A stretch of DNA of 64,000 nucleotides from Parasponia andersonii (GCA_002914805.1 JXTB01000184.1:444380-508379); one strand, 5' to 3'. Positions 1-12,793 are shown, counted from the stretch's first letter. A program made the numbers and translations. The notes: generated by a model from the sequence alone, not told the origin.

Positions 1-121
1 AAAAAAAAAAAAAAAAAAAGTAGAAAAAGAAGTTGTATGTCCAATATAAATATACATTCATGTGATTGTGATTGTGATTGTGATTGAATTCCTTAATAAC
101 TATTGAGTACGTACGTGGCAG
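1..121 (+). other. 3' end of UGT intron 1
   Basis: This is non-coding sequence running up to the splice acceptor whose AG is at 120-121. It opens with a run of 19 A. A short GTGATT repeat of about four units (61-86) lies shortly before the acceptor. Coding similarity to UGT85 proteins begins right after the AG, so the first exon must lie upstream of the window. Confidence 0.7.
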
Positions 122-1074
122 ATTCAAGTTACATAACAAACGGGAGTGGGTATTTGGACAACACCGTCATAGAAGGGACAGTTGGAATGAAAGGCATGCG
201 GCTGAAGGACTTCCCAGCCTTCGCCAGAGTGACCGATCCAAACGACATCATGTTCAATTTTCTCAGGAAAGAGGGCGAAAGAGCCAGGGAGGCTTCCGCT
301 GTCGTTTTGAACACGTTCGACGCCCTAGAGCACGACGTTTTGGAATCACTCTCTTCCATATTACCCCGACTAGTGTACACCATCGGACCGTTGAACCTAC
401 TAGCCAAAAACCACATCCAGGACAACGATCTCAAGTCCCTCGGATCATCAAGCCTCTGGAAAGAAGACCCACTTTGCCTCAAATGGCTCGACACCAAGCA
501 ACCAAACTCCGTCGTCTACGTAAACTTCGGAAGTGTGGCGGTCATGACGGCGGAGCAACTGGTTGAGTTCGCCTGGGGACTTGCTAACAGCAACAAAAAC
601 TTTTTGTGGGTAATTAGGCCCGACGTCATCAAAGGCGGAGCCGCAACCGTTCCGCCGGAGACGAAAGAGCGGGGCCTACTGGCCAGCTGGTGCCCTCAGG
701 AGGCGGTTCTTAACCACCCGGCTATCGGAGGGTTTTTGACACACAGTGGTTGGAATTCGACGCTGGAGAGTATCTGCGGCGGGGTTCCGGTGATATGCTG
801 GCCGATTTTTGCGGAGCAGCCGACGAATTGTAGGTACAGCTGCAGGGAATGGGGGATAGGGATGGAGATTGAAGGTAGGGTTGAGAGAGGGAAGGTTGAG
901 ATGCTGGTGAGGGAGTTGATGGATGGAGACAAGGGTAAGGAAATGAAGAAGAGAGCTATGGAGTTGAAGAAGTTGGCCCACCAAGCCTCTGCTGGCCCTA
1001 ACTCCCCATCACTTGTTCATTTGGATGATTTGATTGACAAGGTTCTGTTGCCTCCCAAAATAAAATATCAGTAA
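122..1074 (+). CDS. UGT85A: UDP-glycosyltransferase, UGT85 type, last exon (5' partial)
   Basis: Family 1 glycosyltransferase moving glucose from UDP-glucose to small acceptors in the cytosol; UGT85 members act on cyanohydrins, terpenoids, cytokinins and similar molecules. This exon gives about 316 residues of a protein usually near 480. The 44-residue PSPG donor-binding box lies at 688-819, from WCPQEAVLNHP through HSGWNSTLES to FAEQ; the final Gln is typical of UDP-glucose users. Upstream, DSSYITNG and TDPNDIMFNFL are UGT85 hallmarks, and the single intron is where UGT85 genes have it. The acceptor AG at 120-121 completes a split Asp codon; the in-frame TTG at 103 is intronic. Odd: before the PSPG box the protein reads VPPETKERG, several residues shorter than the usual PPEF-x-ETKERG, so a small in-frame deletion is likely. 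The acceptor substrate cannot be told, and the first exon (catalytic His) is not visible. Confidence 0.9.
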
Positions 1075-1115
1075 ATCTTTTAGATATATGTTTCCTCCTT
1101 TTTTGTTGTTGTGAC

Positions 1116-1118
<3 letters not shown>

Positions 1119-1152
<34 letters not shown>
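1119..1152. repeat. (TA)n microsatellite
   Basis: About 17 uninterrupted TA units in the probable 3' UTR or downstream flank of the glycosyltransferase. Confidence 0.9.
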
Positions 1153-1157
<5 letters not shown>

Positions 1158-3541
1158 TACTTACTACATCTTTCTATCTAGTTAATCCATATTATTTTAT
1201 GTTTATGTTACATTCCGGAATGCAAAATAAATTTAAATACGCAAAGCATCGAGAATCCCTTATATGTTTCGTTCACCAATTCAAATTCTGATTCAATTAT
1301 TCGGAAACTAAAGATTTAGAGCTCAAATGTATTTAAATAAATTAATTCCCAGCGTTGAATGCAAAATAATTATTATTACAAGTTATCCTAAATCAACAAA
1401 ATACCTTAGCAATATTTGCAGTAAAAGACCAACTTGTAAAATAATGTGAACAAAACAATTATATGACAAAATCACACATGACCAATACTCATATAAAATT
1501 TGGCACACAATATTTTTGATAAAAATGAAAGATGAAGAGGAATCATTTGTTCAAATGTATAAACATTACAAGTCATGAAAATCAAAATCTCATTGGATCA
1601 CTCAACATATAAGATCAACTCTAGCCTCAGCAAAAGAAATCTAGCCTAGCTTGCAAAGCATTTTTCACAAATTCTAACAAGAAAATATGAAAAATAATGC
1701 AAAGACTTTCTTTCTCTCAAATGAACAGAAATTTTGCACTCTTCTCTAAAAATTGAGTCCCTTGAAATGGTGCTTAGCACCTCTTTTTATTGTGCAAGGA
1801 GAGCCTAAATTTCCATGTCGTCTTCACCAAAAATCAGCTCCAAAATCTCTCCATTTCCTCCATCACAATCACTTAGACAACATTCTCAAGCCAAGTACAA
1901 AATAAAGGTTGGTGGCAGCCTTTAATTGATGAGATTGGATTGAACTAAACATGGATTTACATGGGTTTATTGACTCTAAATAGGCAAGAAGCTGCTGATT
2001 TGTTTGGTTGACACACGCATGCATATTGCTGGCAATGAGCTAGCATAGCATGACTAGAATTAGATTCGGAATTTGTTGAAGTAGGCCTGGCCTGAAGACA
2101 CAAATGGGCAAGGATTGATGAGATGGGCCGCAAGATAATGGGCTTTGAAACTTCTGTGCCGAGATATGAAGCTAAACACAGGCTGGGCAGTTGCTTTGAG
2201 CGAAAAGCTATTGGGGCACTTTCTTGGAGTGGACTGTTGCAAATATATCAAGAAGAATAAACCAGCTGCAATAACACCAAAACTAATTCAATGCAAAATG
2301 CTAACTTTTATGACACGAAAAATATACTAAGAGCAAAATAATTTCAATAATTAAAATTTTAAAATTAATTAAATAAAAATATCTTATTAGCCACATATTT
2401 TCGACAACTGAAATTAACTTATTAATATTAAAAGTGAATTTTCATGTAACAATCACAACCCCAACAAACTTATTGCTAGTCCCTAGCAATTCAAGGGTAA
2501 ATCAGAAAATAGGATATGAGGATCAGATTGAAAGAAAACAAGAAAAACTATCTAAGCACTTCGAATAAAAAGTCAATAAAAGATCACAGTTGCTATCAAG
2601 ATTATTTTGATTATAACTCCCAAAATTCTGTGTGTATGCACAAAGCAAAACCTCTTACCACAGACCAAACACATACAGCTTTTGAAAAATTCACCAAGCA
2701 CAGCCTCAACTCCATTTTCCTCACAGTTAAAGAGTTTCAATTTTAGGGCAAAGGAATTCTCTTATGGAGTTGGAAAATAGATAAACTCTCAAAATAATAG
2801 GAAAATTTACAGACAAACAAATGAATACACATTGATCAAAAGACAGGAAAATCGGCCATTTAGAATTCACATTTTTATCAAACACCAGTTCAGGATTTCA
2901 AAAGTCATCATGAGAATAGTACATAACAGAGCCATATGAGAACAAAAATTGTCTGAAAGTTGAGAAGTTGTCTTCTAGAATGATGGAAGACTTACTGAAC
3001 TGAATTACACCTTTTCTCTTTTTTTTTTCAGATTTTTTTTTTTTTACAGAAGTACTTTGAATAGATACAAAATTGGTACAAAAATTTTAACTAAAATGAA
3101 ATTACACAAATTCAAGGCTCAAAAAAAAAAAAAAAATACAAGCCAATATCTCATTTTGACCAATATTATCCTTCAATATATTATTCAATTATAATCAAGA
3201 ATGGAACTCTAAATAACAATTAACCAGTTCAAAAGACCAATGCAAATTCATAAGTTGTTGTTTCAAACTCTCTGCTCACTTACAAAAGATGTGTGAGAAT
3301 AGAAAATTTTACACTTTTTTTAAAAGAGAAAAATTTATACTTTTACTTGGCAATTTTCTTAGCTATGTATATTAAATCATCCATGTTACCATAAAGCTCA
3401 GTAACGTGCACAAAAATGATACTGAAAGCTATTTTCTACTAATCAAGATAGCAAAAATGACTCAAACCAAACATTTAAAATCATACCTAGATAGTAGTGC
3501 TAAAATCTCAATTCCATCCTTTCAAATATATAATATAACCT
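1153..3541. other. intergenic, no gene seen
   Basis: AT-rich sequence with many homopolymer runs. The only open frames are short, lack recognisable domains and are interrupted. I see no transposon termini here. Confidence 0.6.
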
Positions 3542-3925
3542 AGGGACAGTATCACTTTTATACTTAGTATTTTTGACATTTTGTTCGAGTATTTTTGACA
3601 TTTTGTTCGGTTTATAGCTTGTGTTTTGGTTATTATCAATATTGATCTTTAGACTTAAAATCTATTATAAATTTATGTGATGACAACAATTTAGAGCGGT
3701 TAATTTACCAAGATATCGTTTACAAAATTGAAAATAAACTATATCAAAACTTATCAAAGAATAAGTTTATTAAATTATCTTGGTAAATATATTGCTCTAA
3801 ATTGATGTCAGGAAATAAATTTGTAACATATATTAAATTTAATGATCAATACTGATAATAACAAAAACAAAAGATATAAACCGAACAAAATGTCAAAATA
3901 TAAGATACAAAAATAATATTATCCC
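3542..3925. mobile_element. foldback MITE-like element, about 384 bp
   Basis: The two halves are imperfect reverse complements almost to the centre. The left end reads AGGGACAGTATCAC and the right end, reversed, reads AGGGATAATATTAT. Both continue into TTTTGACATTTTGTTCGG and a GGTTTATA block, and the similarity carries on to a central TTAGAGC motif. The left arm contains a 22-bp direct duplication (AGTATTTTTGACATTTTGTTCG twice, 3566-3609) that is single in the right arm. No coding capacity. No clear target site duplication, so the superfamily is left open. Confidence 0.65.
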
Positions 3926-5023
3926 TGTAACTTATTTATGCAAGAATTATCAAAAACACAAGCAATAGACACAAAGTTTTTTATTTTTTCAATGTACAAA
4001 TATATATGCTACCACCCCCAATCTATAATTGACAGTGTCCTCACCGTCCAAAAATATGTGCAATATGAAGAGGAAAGAAAAAGAGAACACCTGGGTGATG
4101 AGTATGCCATAGCTTAAGTGAACTAAGATGATCCTCAAAACACACCAAAAAAATGTGAAAAAGAAATAAATAGAACAAAACAAATAAATCAAAAGAAAGA
4201 AAACAAACCAATTATAATATACATGAAGATGTGGTAACAAACTACTTAAGGTTGATAAACTGGGTCTTGGAGAATAATTTTGTTTTTCCTTCTCCTTTGT
4301 ATATATAGCTTTATTTCCAAATGGAAGTATTGTGTTTCTATTTCTAAAGCCATTTTTCAGCCAATCCACCCTATTTGACTGTCTCCAATATATTTGATTA
4401 TCTAAACCTTTACTACCATTTCAACTGCATGATTTAATCTCGTACTTCATTTGAGCCCTATTCTATTGATATAGTGGACAAACAAGCTTATCTATATAAA
4501 ACAATTCATACATTTAAGTTTCCTACTAAGGGCAAAATGTTAATATGTAGGGTTCCCCTAGTTCCTAGTGGTGAAATAGGGAACTCTTCTCAATTGTGTC
4601 CTTTTGCTAAAGATTGGCAAAGACTTCATTTTGACTATATTTGTAAAATAAGATGACTATAGCTTCTTTTTTTTTTTTTTTTCTTTTCTTTTTTTCGGGG
4701 AACCATAGGTTTTCTTCACCGCTTAGAAAAAAAATTATTAATTCTTTTGATATGTGTATTGCGTACAAGAACTAAGAAGTGGGTACGGTTTATTGGCTCT
4801 TTATTGCACCAAAGGCTTTCACGTGATGGAAAAAACATGCACGTAGAAAATGGAGAAAATGGTTAACTCCCTATTTGTTTTACTTGAATTGAAGTTTGTT
4901 TTTGCTTGAAAAGTTATTCAAAAAGAAACAAAGTCATTACGAAAGTCTCAACCCAGTTGGTTATAGCTAAGTAACATCCCAAATTTGGTTGAGAATTAGA
5001 CTCTAATTCTGTACAAAATTTAT
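3926..5023. other. intergenic, no gene seen
   Basis: AT-rich. Open frames at 3989-4369 (-) and 4474-4656 (+) have low-complexity or unrecognised sequence and no promoter or splice context, so they are not called. Confidence 0.5.
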
Positions 5024-5308
5024 CTATACTCCATCTACACATTTAGTGTGCCACCTTATATTAAAAATTTTGGGTATCTCTTCAAAAGATACAAAATCAA
5101 AATTAGACGATGAAGCTTTAGTTGCAGCTATAATTGGATAAGCTTCCCATAATAGAGTATCAAAATCACCATCCAAAGCTTTAAAAACATTCAAATAGCC
5201 TCCTTCAAATATAACTTGGGACCAACTCTTGGAAAATGCCAGTTCCACTCCTTTTAGTACTGCAGCAGCTTGAGCAACCTCAATGGAGGAACAAGGGCCT
5301 TTGAGCAC
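5024..5308 (-). pseudogene. RNase H-like (RVT_3) fragment of a retrotransposon or domesticated relative
   Basis: About 94 residues match the C-terminal half of the plant RNase H-like domain found in LINEs and many small domesticated genes: VLKGVELAF, then WSQVIFEGGYLNV, then LLWEAYPIIAATK and FDFVSFEEIP. The N-terminal half with the first catalytic Asp is absent and the tail ends abnormally, so this is a decayed fragment. No reverse transcriptase lies beside it. Confidence 0.65.
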
Positions 5309-6732
5309 CTTGATAACACCACGAAGAGGTTACTTGAATTGAAGTTATTTCAGTTTTACTTTTATTTCACATATTAATGAATTAAATCCAATGGACATAT
5401 TAAGGCCATTCTAAAGCATTAATTTCACTTTAATAATTTAATCAATCAATCAATCAATCAATCAATCTTTCTAATAGACAATTTCAAGGCATTATTTACG
5501 TCACATTGATGTGACTTATGAGTCTCAAAGTAGTATCACGATTTCTAGTATTACTCGGTGTCGTTATTCCGTTCCATAAAACAACAAAATATAAAACACA
5601 AGGAAAGAGTTGAAAGGTGTTTTGGTTTTGGAGTATGCAGCACTTGAGAGGATCCATCTGGAGTATTATTCCTCACCAGGGTCCACCGCAATATATATAT
5701 ATATATATATAGGTTCTCAATTTAATAAATATTTTTTTTTAACTTACGAATAGGTAATTTTTTTTAACCGTTGGATCATCATTAGATGGTTATCTAATAA
5801 CTATAATGAATTATATAAAAAGATGTGCATTATTAATGCTTTTTCTCTCTCTTACTTTTTATAATAAAAAAATATACATATTAAATTTTCATTGGCCAAA
5901 TTAATACCTATGTATAAGTAAAAGAAAAAATATCTACTGAATTAGTATCTATATATATATATACACGTGAAAATGATATTTTTCTAAAAAATATATAGTA
6001 TGTATTTGAGAAAGATTTTGGCTACACGTTTTCCCTTATAAAAAAAAAAAACAAACAAAATGTACACGTTTCTTTTTTTATTTTTTCCTCCCTCTTGGCC
6101 GGTGGTTATATATTTGATTATTTTCCTTGTTTTCAGCCTTTTTTTTCCCCTGAATTCCTTGTTTTCAGCTTAATTTACAATCTTTAGGTTCAGTACTGTG
6201 TTTAATATCTGATGGGTTCTCAAAAAATTTTTAAAAAAATGAAAAAAAAAATGAATGGTTATGCAATCCTATAAGTAAAATATATATATATATATATATA
6301 TATTTCTGAAATAGAGTATGTAAAATTTTTGTTTGAGCAGTTTTCAAATCCAGGCATCAAATGAAGGTAGCGTAGCTGTATTTTCTTTTCTTTTTTTGAG
6401 GAATTGTTGCAACTAAATATGTCTACTTTTAAATTGAGTGGTAGTCTACTTAGTTACCAAATTAGCTCAAAATAGTTCTCTTGCCTTGTTGTTGTCGTCA
6501 ATATTAAAAAATAATGGTGTCATTGACTCGATTTCTTTTGTTTACGTATTCTTTTTATTTGATAAAATTTGTAGAATCAGTTTTAGTTTACGCTGGGTTA
6601 ATAATTTTCTCTTTTTCCTAAATGCTTTTATTTTAGAAAATATTTTGGTTAGCTTCTTCTTCTTCTTTTTTTTTTTTTTAAAGAAAAAGTTAAAGATGGA
6701 GAATGCTTCATTCAACTAAATGAAAACAATAA
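5309..6732. other. intergenic with microsatellites
   Basis: No gene seen. Contains an (ATCA)n run near 5440-5466, (AT)n near 5693-5712 and (TA)n near 6280-6302. The open frame at 6438-6719 is rich in Phe, Leu and Lys with no domain and is taken as chance. Confidence 0.5.
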
Positions 6733-7208
6733 TGGGCTGTTTAGTACAAGGTAATCCCAGTTTTCATATTAATGGGAATGCTAAAGATGATGATATGATT
6801 GTCTTATATACAGAATAACTGTGTTTGGTTGCACACAGTAATCTTGTCTATGATTCCTATAATATTAGAAAATTATGTTAGTTGTGCATAGGAATGTGCT
6901 TAAATTAAAATTAAAAAATTATTTAAAAATTAAATTGTTTATAAAATAATTAAATTTGTTAGTATAAAATAAAATAATTTACTATGATTCCTAGGATGTC
7001 ATATTTTTTTTGTTTCATTTTATATGATGAGTTTTAGATGGAGAGTCATTTAAAATTTACATGTTTTAAGTAATTTTAAGATGATCTCTACTTAAGAGGA
7101 TTTGATTTCCGAAATGATTACTTTACTTGGTGTTAAAATAGTACTAAACATGAGAATGCATTGAAATACTCATTCCCACTTAAAGATTAACCTATCCCAA
7201 ATGGCCCC
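6733..7208. mobile_element. Tourist-like MITE (PIF/Harbinger type), 476 bp
   Basis: Flanked by TAA on both sides (6730-6732 and 7209-7211), the 3-bp target typical of Tourist/Harbinger elements. The left end starts TGGGCTGTTTAGT and the right end, reversed, starts GGGGCCATTTGGG, fitting the GGGNCTGTTTGG type of terminus. A GGTAAT and TGGGAATG block follows in both inverted ends. No coding capacity. The termini have diverged, so this is an old copy. Confidence 0.6.
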
Positions 7209-7463
7209 TAAGGACATTTGTTGATTTGGTATTGTACCTTTGGACTGAAGTTATCACAATTGACAACTTAGTCCTTTAAAATAATTTCTACAATTAAGTA
7301 ATTCTAATGTTAGGGAGTTTCATTATGGAAACCTAGCATAATACTATACAACTCTCAGGTAGCTCTCCTCTTTTTAATATTTTTCTTAATCTTAATTACA
7401 AGGGAAAATTCTAAAAAATCAGCCCTGCATATTTGCATACTAGTTTCCACTTTGTTTTTTTAA

Positions 7464-7870
7464 GGCTATGTTTGGCAGAGAGAAAAGAAAATAGAAGGAA
7501 ATGAAATTACGAGGGATAGAAAATGTGTAGGATGAAAAAAAGAAAAGAAAAGTATTTTTCTTCTATGATTGTTTGATATAAAAAGAGGAAAAAAATTGAT
7601 TTATTTTAAATAATTATTTAACTCTTACTATAATGATTTTTAAAATTGATATGTAAGCGTAATTTAATAAAACTTATTTATTAACCAATTTTTCTTTCAT
7701 TCCTATCTTCTCTCTAATTTAGAGATGAAAATTTTTGTGAGACCCATCGACTATTTTTTCATCTTTTTTTCTCTACTTTTCTGTCTTTTTTCTTTCCTTT
7801 TCCATTCTTTTTCCTTTATACCAAGTAACTTATTTTTCTACTTTCTCTCCCCCTTATACCAAACATAGCC
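7464..7870. mobile_element. Tourist-like MITE, 407 bp
   Basis: Near-perfect 12-bp terminal inverted repeats: GGCTATGTTTGG at the left and CCAAACATAGCC at the right. They are flanked by direct TAA duplications at 7461-7463 and 7871-7873. The left subterminal region is purine-rich (AGAGAGAAAAGAAAA) and the right one is its pyrimidine-rich complement, as expected for a foldback element. No coding capacity. It lies only 255 bp from the MITE at 6733-7208. Confidence 0.85.
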
Positions 7871-8469
7871 TAAAAGTATCAAATATATTCACGATTGTCA
7901 AATTTAGTCAAAATTATCCCTAATAAAATTTCATTGACTTTTGTAAAAAAATTTATCTAAAAATGACCAAAGTGTCCATGATAAAATAATTAAATTATTT
8001 GATATATCTACAACCAAAAAACTTAATGCCAAATACTGATATTAAAATGATTACTTGATTGTAGGATTAAAAAGGTAATTAGACAATTTGATTAATTTTG
8101 ACTATGGGTATCAAACATTATTTCACAACATAATTTTGATCCAATTTGAGAAATTGGATTTTGTATTTTAAAAACACTTTGCAAAAATGCATTGGAGGTT
8201 TTGGCCACTTTCTTTAATAATAATAATAAAATACTAGGATTCTGTCTTGTACGTTAGGAGTACATACGTATGAAATAGATACACAACAACTAACTACAAC
8301 AACAACACATGAATCTTTAATACATGTATGTACCCCACTAAAATCAGAATGGCAATAGTGTAATAAGTTTGGAAAGTAGTGGCATTTTGTGAAGCTCGTC
8401 TTTTTAATGAGTCTCTTGTTCCCTCTCTCAAGCCCAACGCCTCCTCCTGCTTTGGTTGCGTTTGTCCCC
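7871..8469 (+). promoter_or_regulatory. upstream region of the desaturase gene
   Basis: Non-coding sequence between the MITE and the CT-rich leader of the desaturase. It must hold the core promoter because no other gene intervenes. I could not single out a convincing TATA box. The stretch 7880-8200 is AT-rich with no recognised feature. Confidence 0.4.
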
Positions 8470-8495
8470 TTCTCTCTCTCTCTCTCTCTCTCTGC
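8470..8495 (+). repeat. (TC)n tract in the 5' UTR
   Basis: Thirteen TC units in the probable 5' UTR of the desaturase. CT-rich leaders are common in plant genes. Antisense frames over it encode only Arg/Glu repeats and are shadows. Confidence 0.85.
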
Positions 8496-8639
8496 TCCAC
8501 TTTCTCTCTCTTCTCTTTCACGGTATCTGAGTTGTTCGTTCGTTTCTTCTTCTTCATCTTCTTTGGTGGGACAACTCAATCACACACATTGATATACAGA
8601 GCACAAGAGAGGCAGTAGAGTCATTTGAGGATCAAAAAA

Positions 8640-11600
8640 ATGGCTCTGAGAATGAGTTCAATGATGACCTTCCCATCTCACAATCTCAGATCTCCAAGAC
8701 CCTTCATGGCTTCCACTCTCCACTCCATTTCTAAGTCAGCATCACTTTTTTCTTTTTCTTTTCATTTTTTCAGTTTTTCAATGCACTTTCTTGATGTTAA
8801 ATCATGGGTCTTTTCTAGATTTTGTTTTTCTTTGCTTAGTTGTAGGATAATGGTACAAAAATGGAGGTTTTAGCTGTTTTGGTGATCTTGGTGATTGGTT
8901 TTTTATGCTAATCGAGCTCAATTTGGGTTTTAATCTAGTGGGTTTGTTTGATTTTGAATAGGGTATTTTTTTTTAGTTTTTTTTCTTCTTCTTTGATCTC
9001 GTTGAGATTGTGTATTTGTATTCGGTGGATACCGATATCTGTGTTTGAATTTATTTTGTTTTATTCATTTAACTCTGCATGTTGTTGCTTTGATACACAT
9101 CAACACATGTGATGCATGTCTCTTTTTGATGATGATATCATGCATGGATTTTCTGTATACAATTTCTCTGTCATTTTTTCTTTGATATTTACTTCCATTT
9201 TGCTTGATTTTTATATTTAATTTCGTGAGACTGCAGGCCTGCGACCTGCTTTTGAGTTTTTTTATTTGGTTTATTCGCTGCATGCAGAGATTTCTATTTA
9301 ATGTCTGCTTGAAACGTTATTTTAACCTAAAAAACAAAAAAGATTCTTTTTTACTTTTTTCAGGTTTTCATGGTATTGAAGTTAAAAACTGATGAGGCCA
9401 CCTCTTGAGCTTTTTCATTAACTATGATCTGAAATATGCCTGTGGAGTTGTGTGTTTTGTCCCATTCAAGCTGAGGGTCAGGGTGTGATAGCATCAATAT
9501 TAAATATGTATTTTTCATTAGTTGTGAATTAGGTCTGATTATTTTGGTGTTTTCTTGGAACTAGGACTTGCGTGTTGGTTGAATGTATTAACATTGTAAT
9601 AGATTTGTTAAGAATGATAGGAATCTTTATATTTCTTTTTTAGTCTCTGTTTTTTGGCAATTAGATTAGACGGTTGTTACTCCTGTTTATTTGTTTTCTG
9701 TAAAAGTTTAAATAGATGTCTAATTTAAGAGAGATAAAATATGTTGTTCCCATTCGGTTATTATTGCATAAAATCCTTCACGTTTTTTAAAGCAGTTGCT
9801 GTTACTTGTAAAATTTCAGCTTTTATTTGAGTTGTTTCAGTTTATCTGACTATTTTCTACTTGTTTTTGATGACCACTTCTTGTCTTTCGATTTGATTCT
9901 TTTCATTACGGATTTCTGTTGCTCATATTTTGTGGTGCTTTGCAGTTAGCTGGATAAGAGTATTTCTAGTGTGAAGTTTCCTCTCCTATTCCAATTAGTT
10001 AACAATATTTGCATTTATTTTCCTTAAACGTTACCTTTTTCTTGTTCCCTAGTTACTGTATTGGTTAGGCACTTCTACTACCATGAGCAACAATTATAGG
10101 TTTATATATATACCCGTAGACTTTATTTTTCACTGTTCACAATTTGGTAGCTGCATCTTTGACTTACTCTGTTCATCTGGTGGTGGTTGGTCAAGTTTGG
10201 TCTTATTTGTTCTTAGGTGGGCAAACTCAGATACGAGAAAACTTGCAAACAAAATCCCCCTCTTTCTAGGTTCCTTTTCCTTTATCATGCAAACCAATTA
10301 TTTGAGACAACCTGTAGACAATTTATTTATTTCTCATTTAATTCTTTAATTGTACAATTCTCATGGTCATGAATCTTGACCCCCACTCTAGTTTGGGGGC
10401 CTTCCCTACTTAATTACTTTCATTGCTTTTTGACTATTATTGTCCTTTTTATTGATCATTTGTCCAAGTTAGTCTACAGTCTGCTTCCAAACTATTAATG
10501 AATAAGGTTTCCAGCTAAGCCAAATTGAACGAGAAGTTCTGTACATGTATCCTAGAATAACTAATTTAATTAAACAACTAGATTTTTTTGGTTAAGGAGT
10601 TGCTCTTTAACATGCTCCTGTTCTTGGTTGTTAAATACAACAATATACAATGTTCGAGATAAGATAAAGTAGTTCAAGCTGGATGTTATTTTATGTTCGT
10701 CTATAATCTTAGTTAATAACAGAAAAAGTGGTAGAAATGAATCTCTTTTCGAGAATTCAGAATTCTTCTTGTCATCATTTCTTATCTGAAATCTTCTTTG
10801 CTTCCTAAATCAGTCTTTGATGCAACTCTATATTGTTCAAAGTTCAAGTATGATTGCTAAATATTATTTTTACGTGTAGAAGTTTCTCAGCTTTTTTTTT
10901 TTCTTTTGGGTAATAGAGAGACAGAAAACAGAAAGAAGCCTTATTTTCCCCCAAGAGAGGTACATCTTCAAGTGACGCATTCCATGCCACCTCAAAAGGT
11001 TGAGGTCTTCAAGTCTTTAGAAGATTGGGCTGAGGATAACATCTTGGTGCACTTGAAACCCGTGGAGAAATGTTGGCAGCCACAAGATTTTCTGCCAGAC
11101 CCGGAGTCTGATGGGTTTTATGATCAAGTCAAGGAATTAAGGGAAAGGGCAAAGGAAATTCCAGATGACTATTTCGTTGTGTTAGTTGGAGATATGATCA
11201 CTGAAGAAGCACTTCCAACATACCAGACAATGCTTAATACCCTAGATGGAGTTCGAGATGAGACCGGTGCAAGCCTTACTTCTTGGGCAATATGGACCAG
11301 GGCATGGACAGCTGAGGAGAATAGGCACGGAGACCTTCTCAACAAGTATCTTTATCTCTCTGGACGGGTAGACATGAAGCAAATTGAGAGGACCATTCAG
11401 TATCTGATTGGTTCAGGAATGGTGAGACGTTTAATCATTTACCCTTATTTGGTCAGTTTTATTAGATTTACCTGTTTGTTGCCAATGACTGTTAGGAAAG
11501 CACTTAGGAGTTTGGTATGCGATGGTAGTGCTGGATAGCTTCCAAACATTATGCATTTGGAAAAGATGGAATTGACCAGAAGTCAATTTTTCCCCTACAA

Positions 11601-12793
11601 TCCTATATTATCCATGACTTCTTGGTCGCGTTAGTACTTTTCCTTTAGAAATTTTATTGCAGAAGAGTATGCAACCCTTTAAGAACGGGACCTGGTCAGT
11701 GAAGTATGAAAAAATAGAAGTGTGCTATGCCAAGGAGAAGTCTTCTGTGACTATTTATTTATACCCTCCTTGAAGAGAGCTTTCCATTTATGTTAAGCCG
11801 TTGTCTCATTTAGGTAACTTACAGTACACAACTAGACTACTGGAGTGAACTTTCATTGTCTGGATTAGTACTAAGAGGTTTACTTTGTGTCTAGTACTCT
11901 GCCTTTACAAATTACTGGTTCTGTTCAATCTCCAATGCCAACTATCTTGACTACTGGAGCAGCAACTGCTTTTGGTTGTACCATTCATTTATTTCATAGC
12001 TAAGCTGGCAAGTTTCTTGAGATTATCATTCTTATATATCTATTTCATTGTTTCTAAGATATACTTTTTTCCAGTAGCTAAGGTCTAATGATTTGTCCAT
12101 TGTCACTATCGTGTTTTAGGTCAGTCTTATAATTTTAAAGGAAAGCTATTGAGGAGACTCGTGTCATTTGGATTTCATATGTTTTCAATACTTGCTGATA
12201 TTTTTCTGTTTTTATATTTTGTATTTCACTAGGACCCCAAAACGGAAAACAACCCTTACCTTGGTTTCATCTACACTTCATTTCAAGAGAGGGCTACATT
12301 CATCTCGCATGGAAATACAGCCAGGCATGCCAAAGAGCATGGAGACCTGAAACTGGCGCAGATATGTGGCACAATCGCTGCCGATGAAAAACGCCATGAA
12401 ACTGCCTACACCAAGATTGTGGAGAAGCTCTTTGAGATTGACCCCGATGGCACTGTTGTGGCTTTAGCTGACATGATGAAGAAGAAGATATCCATGCCGG
12501 CCCACTTGATGTACGATGGGAAGGATGACAATCTTTTTTATCATTTCTCGGGGGTTGCCCAACGGCTTGGAGTTTACACTGCCAAGGATTATGCTGATAT
12601 CTTGGAGTTTCTGGTTGGAAGATGGAAAATCGAGAACTTGACTAGTCTATCCGGTGAGGGGCACAGAGCACAAGATTTTGTGTGTGGATTGCCGCAGAGG
12701 ATTAGAAGACTGGAGGAGAGAGCTCAGGGAAGGGCCAAGCAAACATCATTGGTTCCGTTCAGCTGGATTTTTGGTAGAGAAGTTAAGATCTAA
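8640..12793 (+). CDS. SAD: plastidial stearoyl-ACP 9-desaturase
   Basis: Soluble plastid stroma enzyme introducing the delta-9 double bond into stearoyl-ACP to give oleoyl-ACP, with ferredoxin and O2. Exons: 8640-8734, 10917-11421, 12233-12793; all junctions are GT-AG and the joined frame is 386 residues (family about 390-400). Exon 1 encodes a Ser-rich transit peptide starting [11 protein letters not shown]; its split Lys codon joins exon 2 to give [10 protein letters not shown]. The mature protein opens [20 protein letters not shown]. Both di-iron motifs are present: EENRHGD in exon 2 and DEKRHET in exon 3. [18 protein letters not shown] and the C-terminal [11 protein letters not shown] are family signatures. 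Intron 1 is long (2182 bp), intron 2 is 811 bp. The start ATG at 8640 is preferred over an upstream in-frame TTG. No lesion is visible, so it should be functional. Confidence 0.96.

Noticed and set aside
84..566. Open frames on both strands over the UGT exon
   Set aside because: Shadows of the glycosyltransferase frame with basic low-complexity sequence.
3989..4369. 126-residue Phe/Leu-rich open frame (-)
   Set aside because: Composition follows the AT-rich background; no domain or splice context.
8214..8592. Arg/Glu-repeat frames (-) and Ser/Leu-repeat frames (+) near 8.4 kb
   Set aside because: They arise from the (TC)n tract in the desaturase leader and have no homology.
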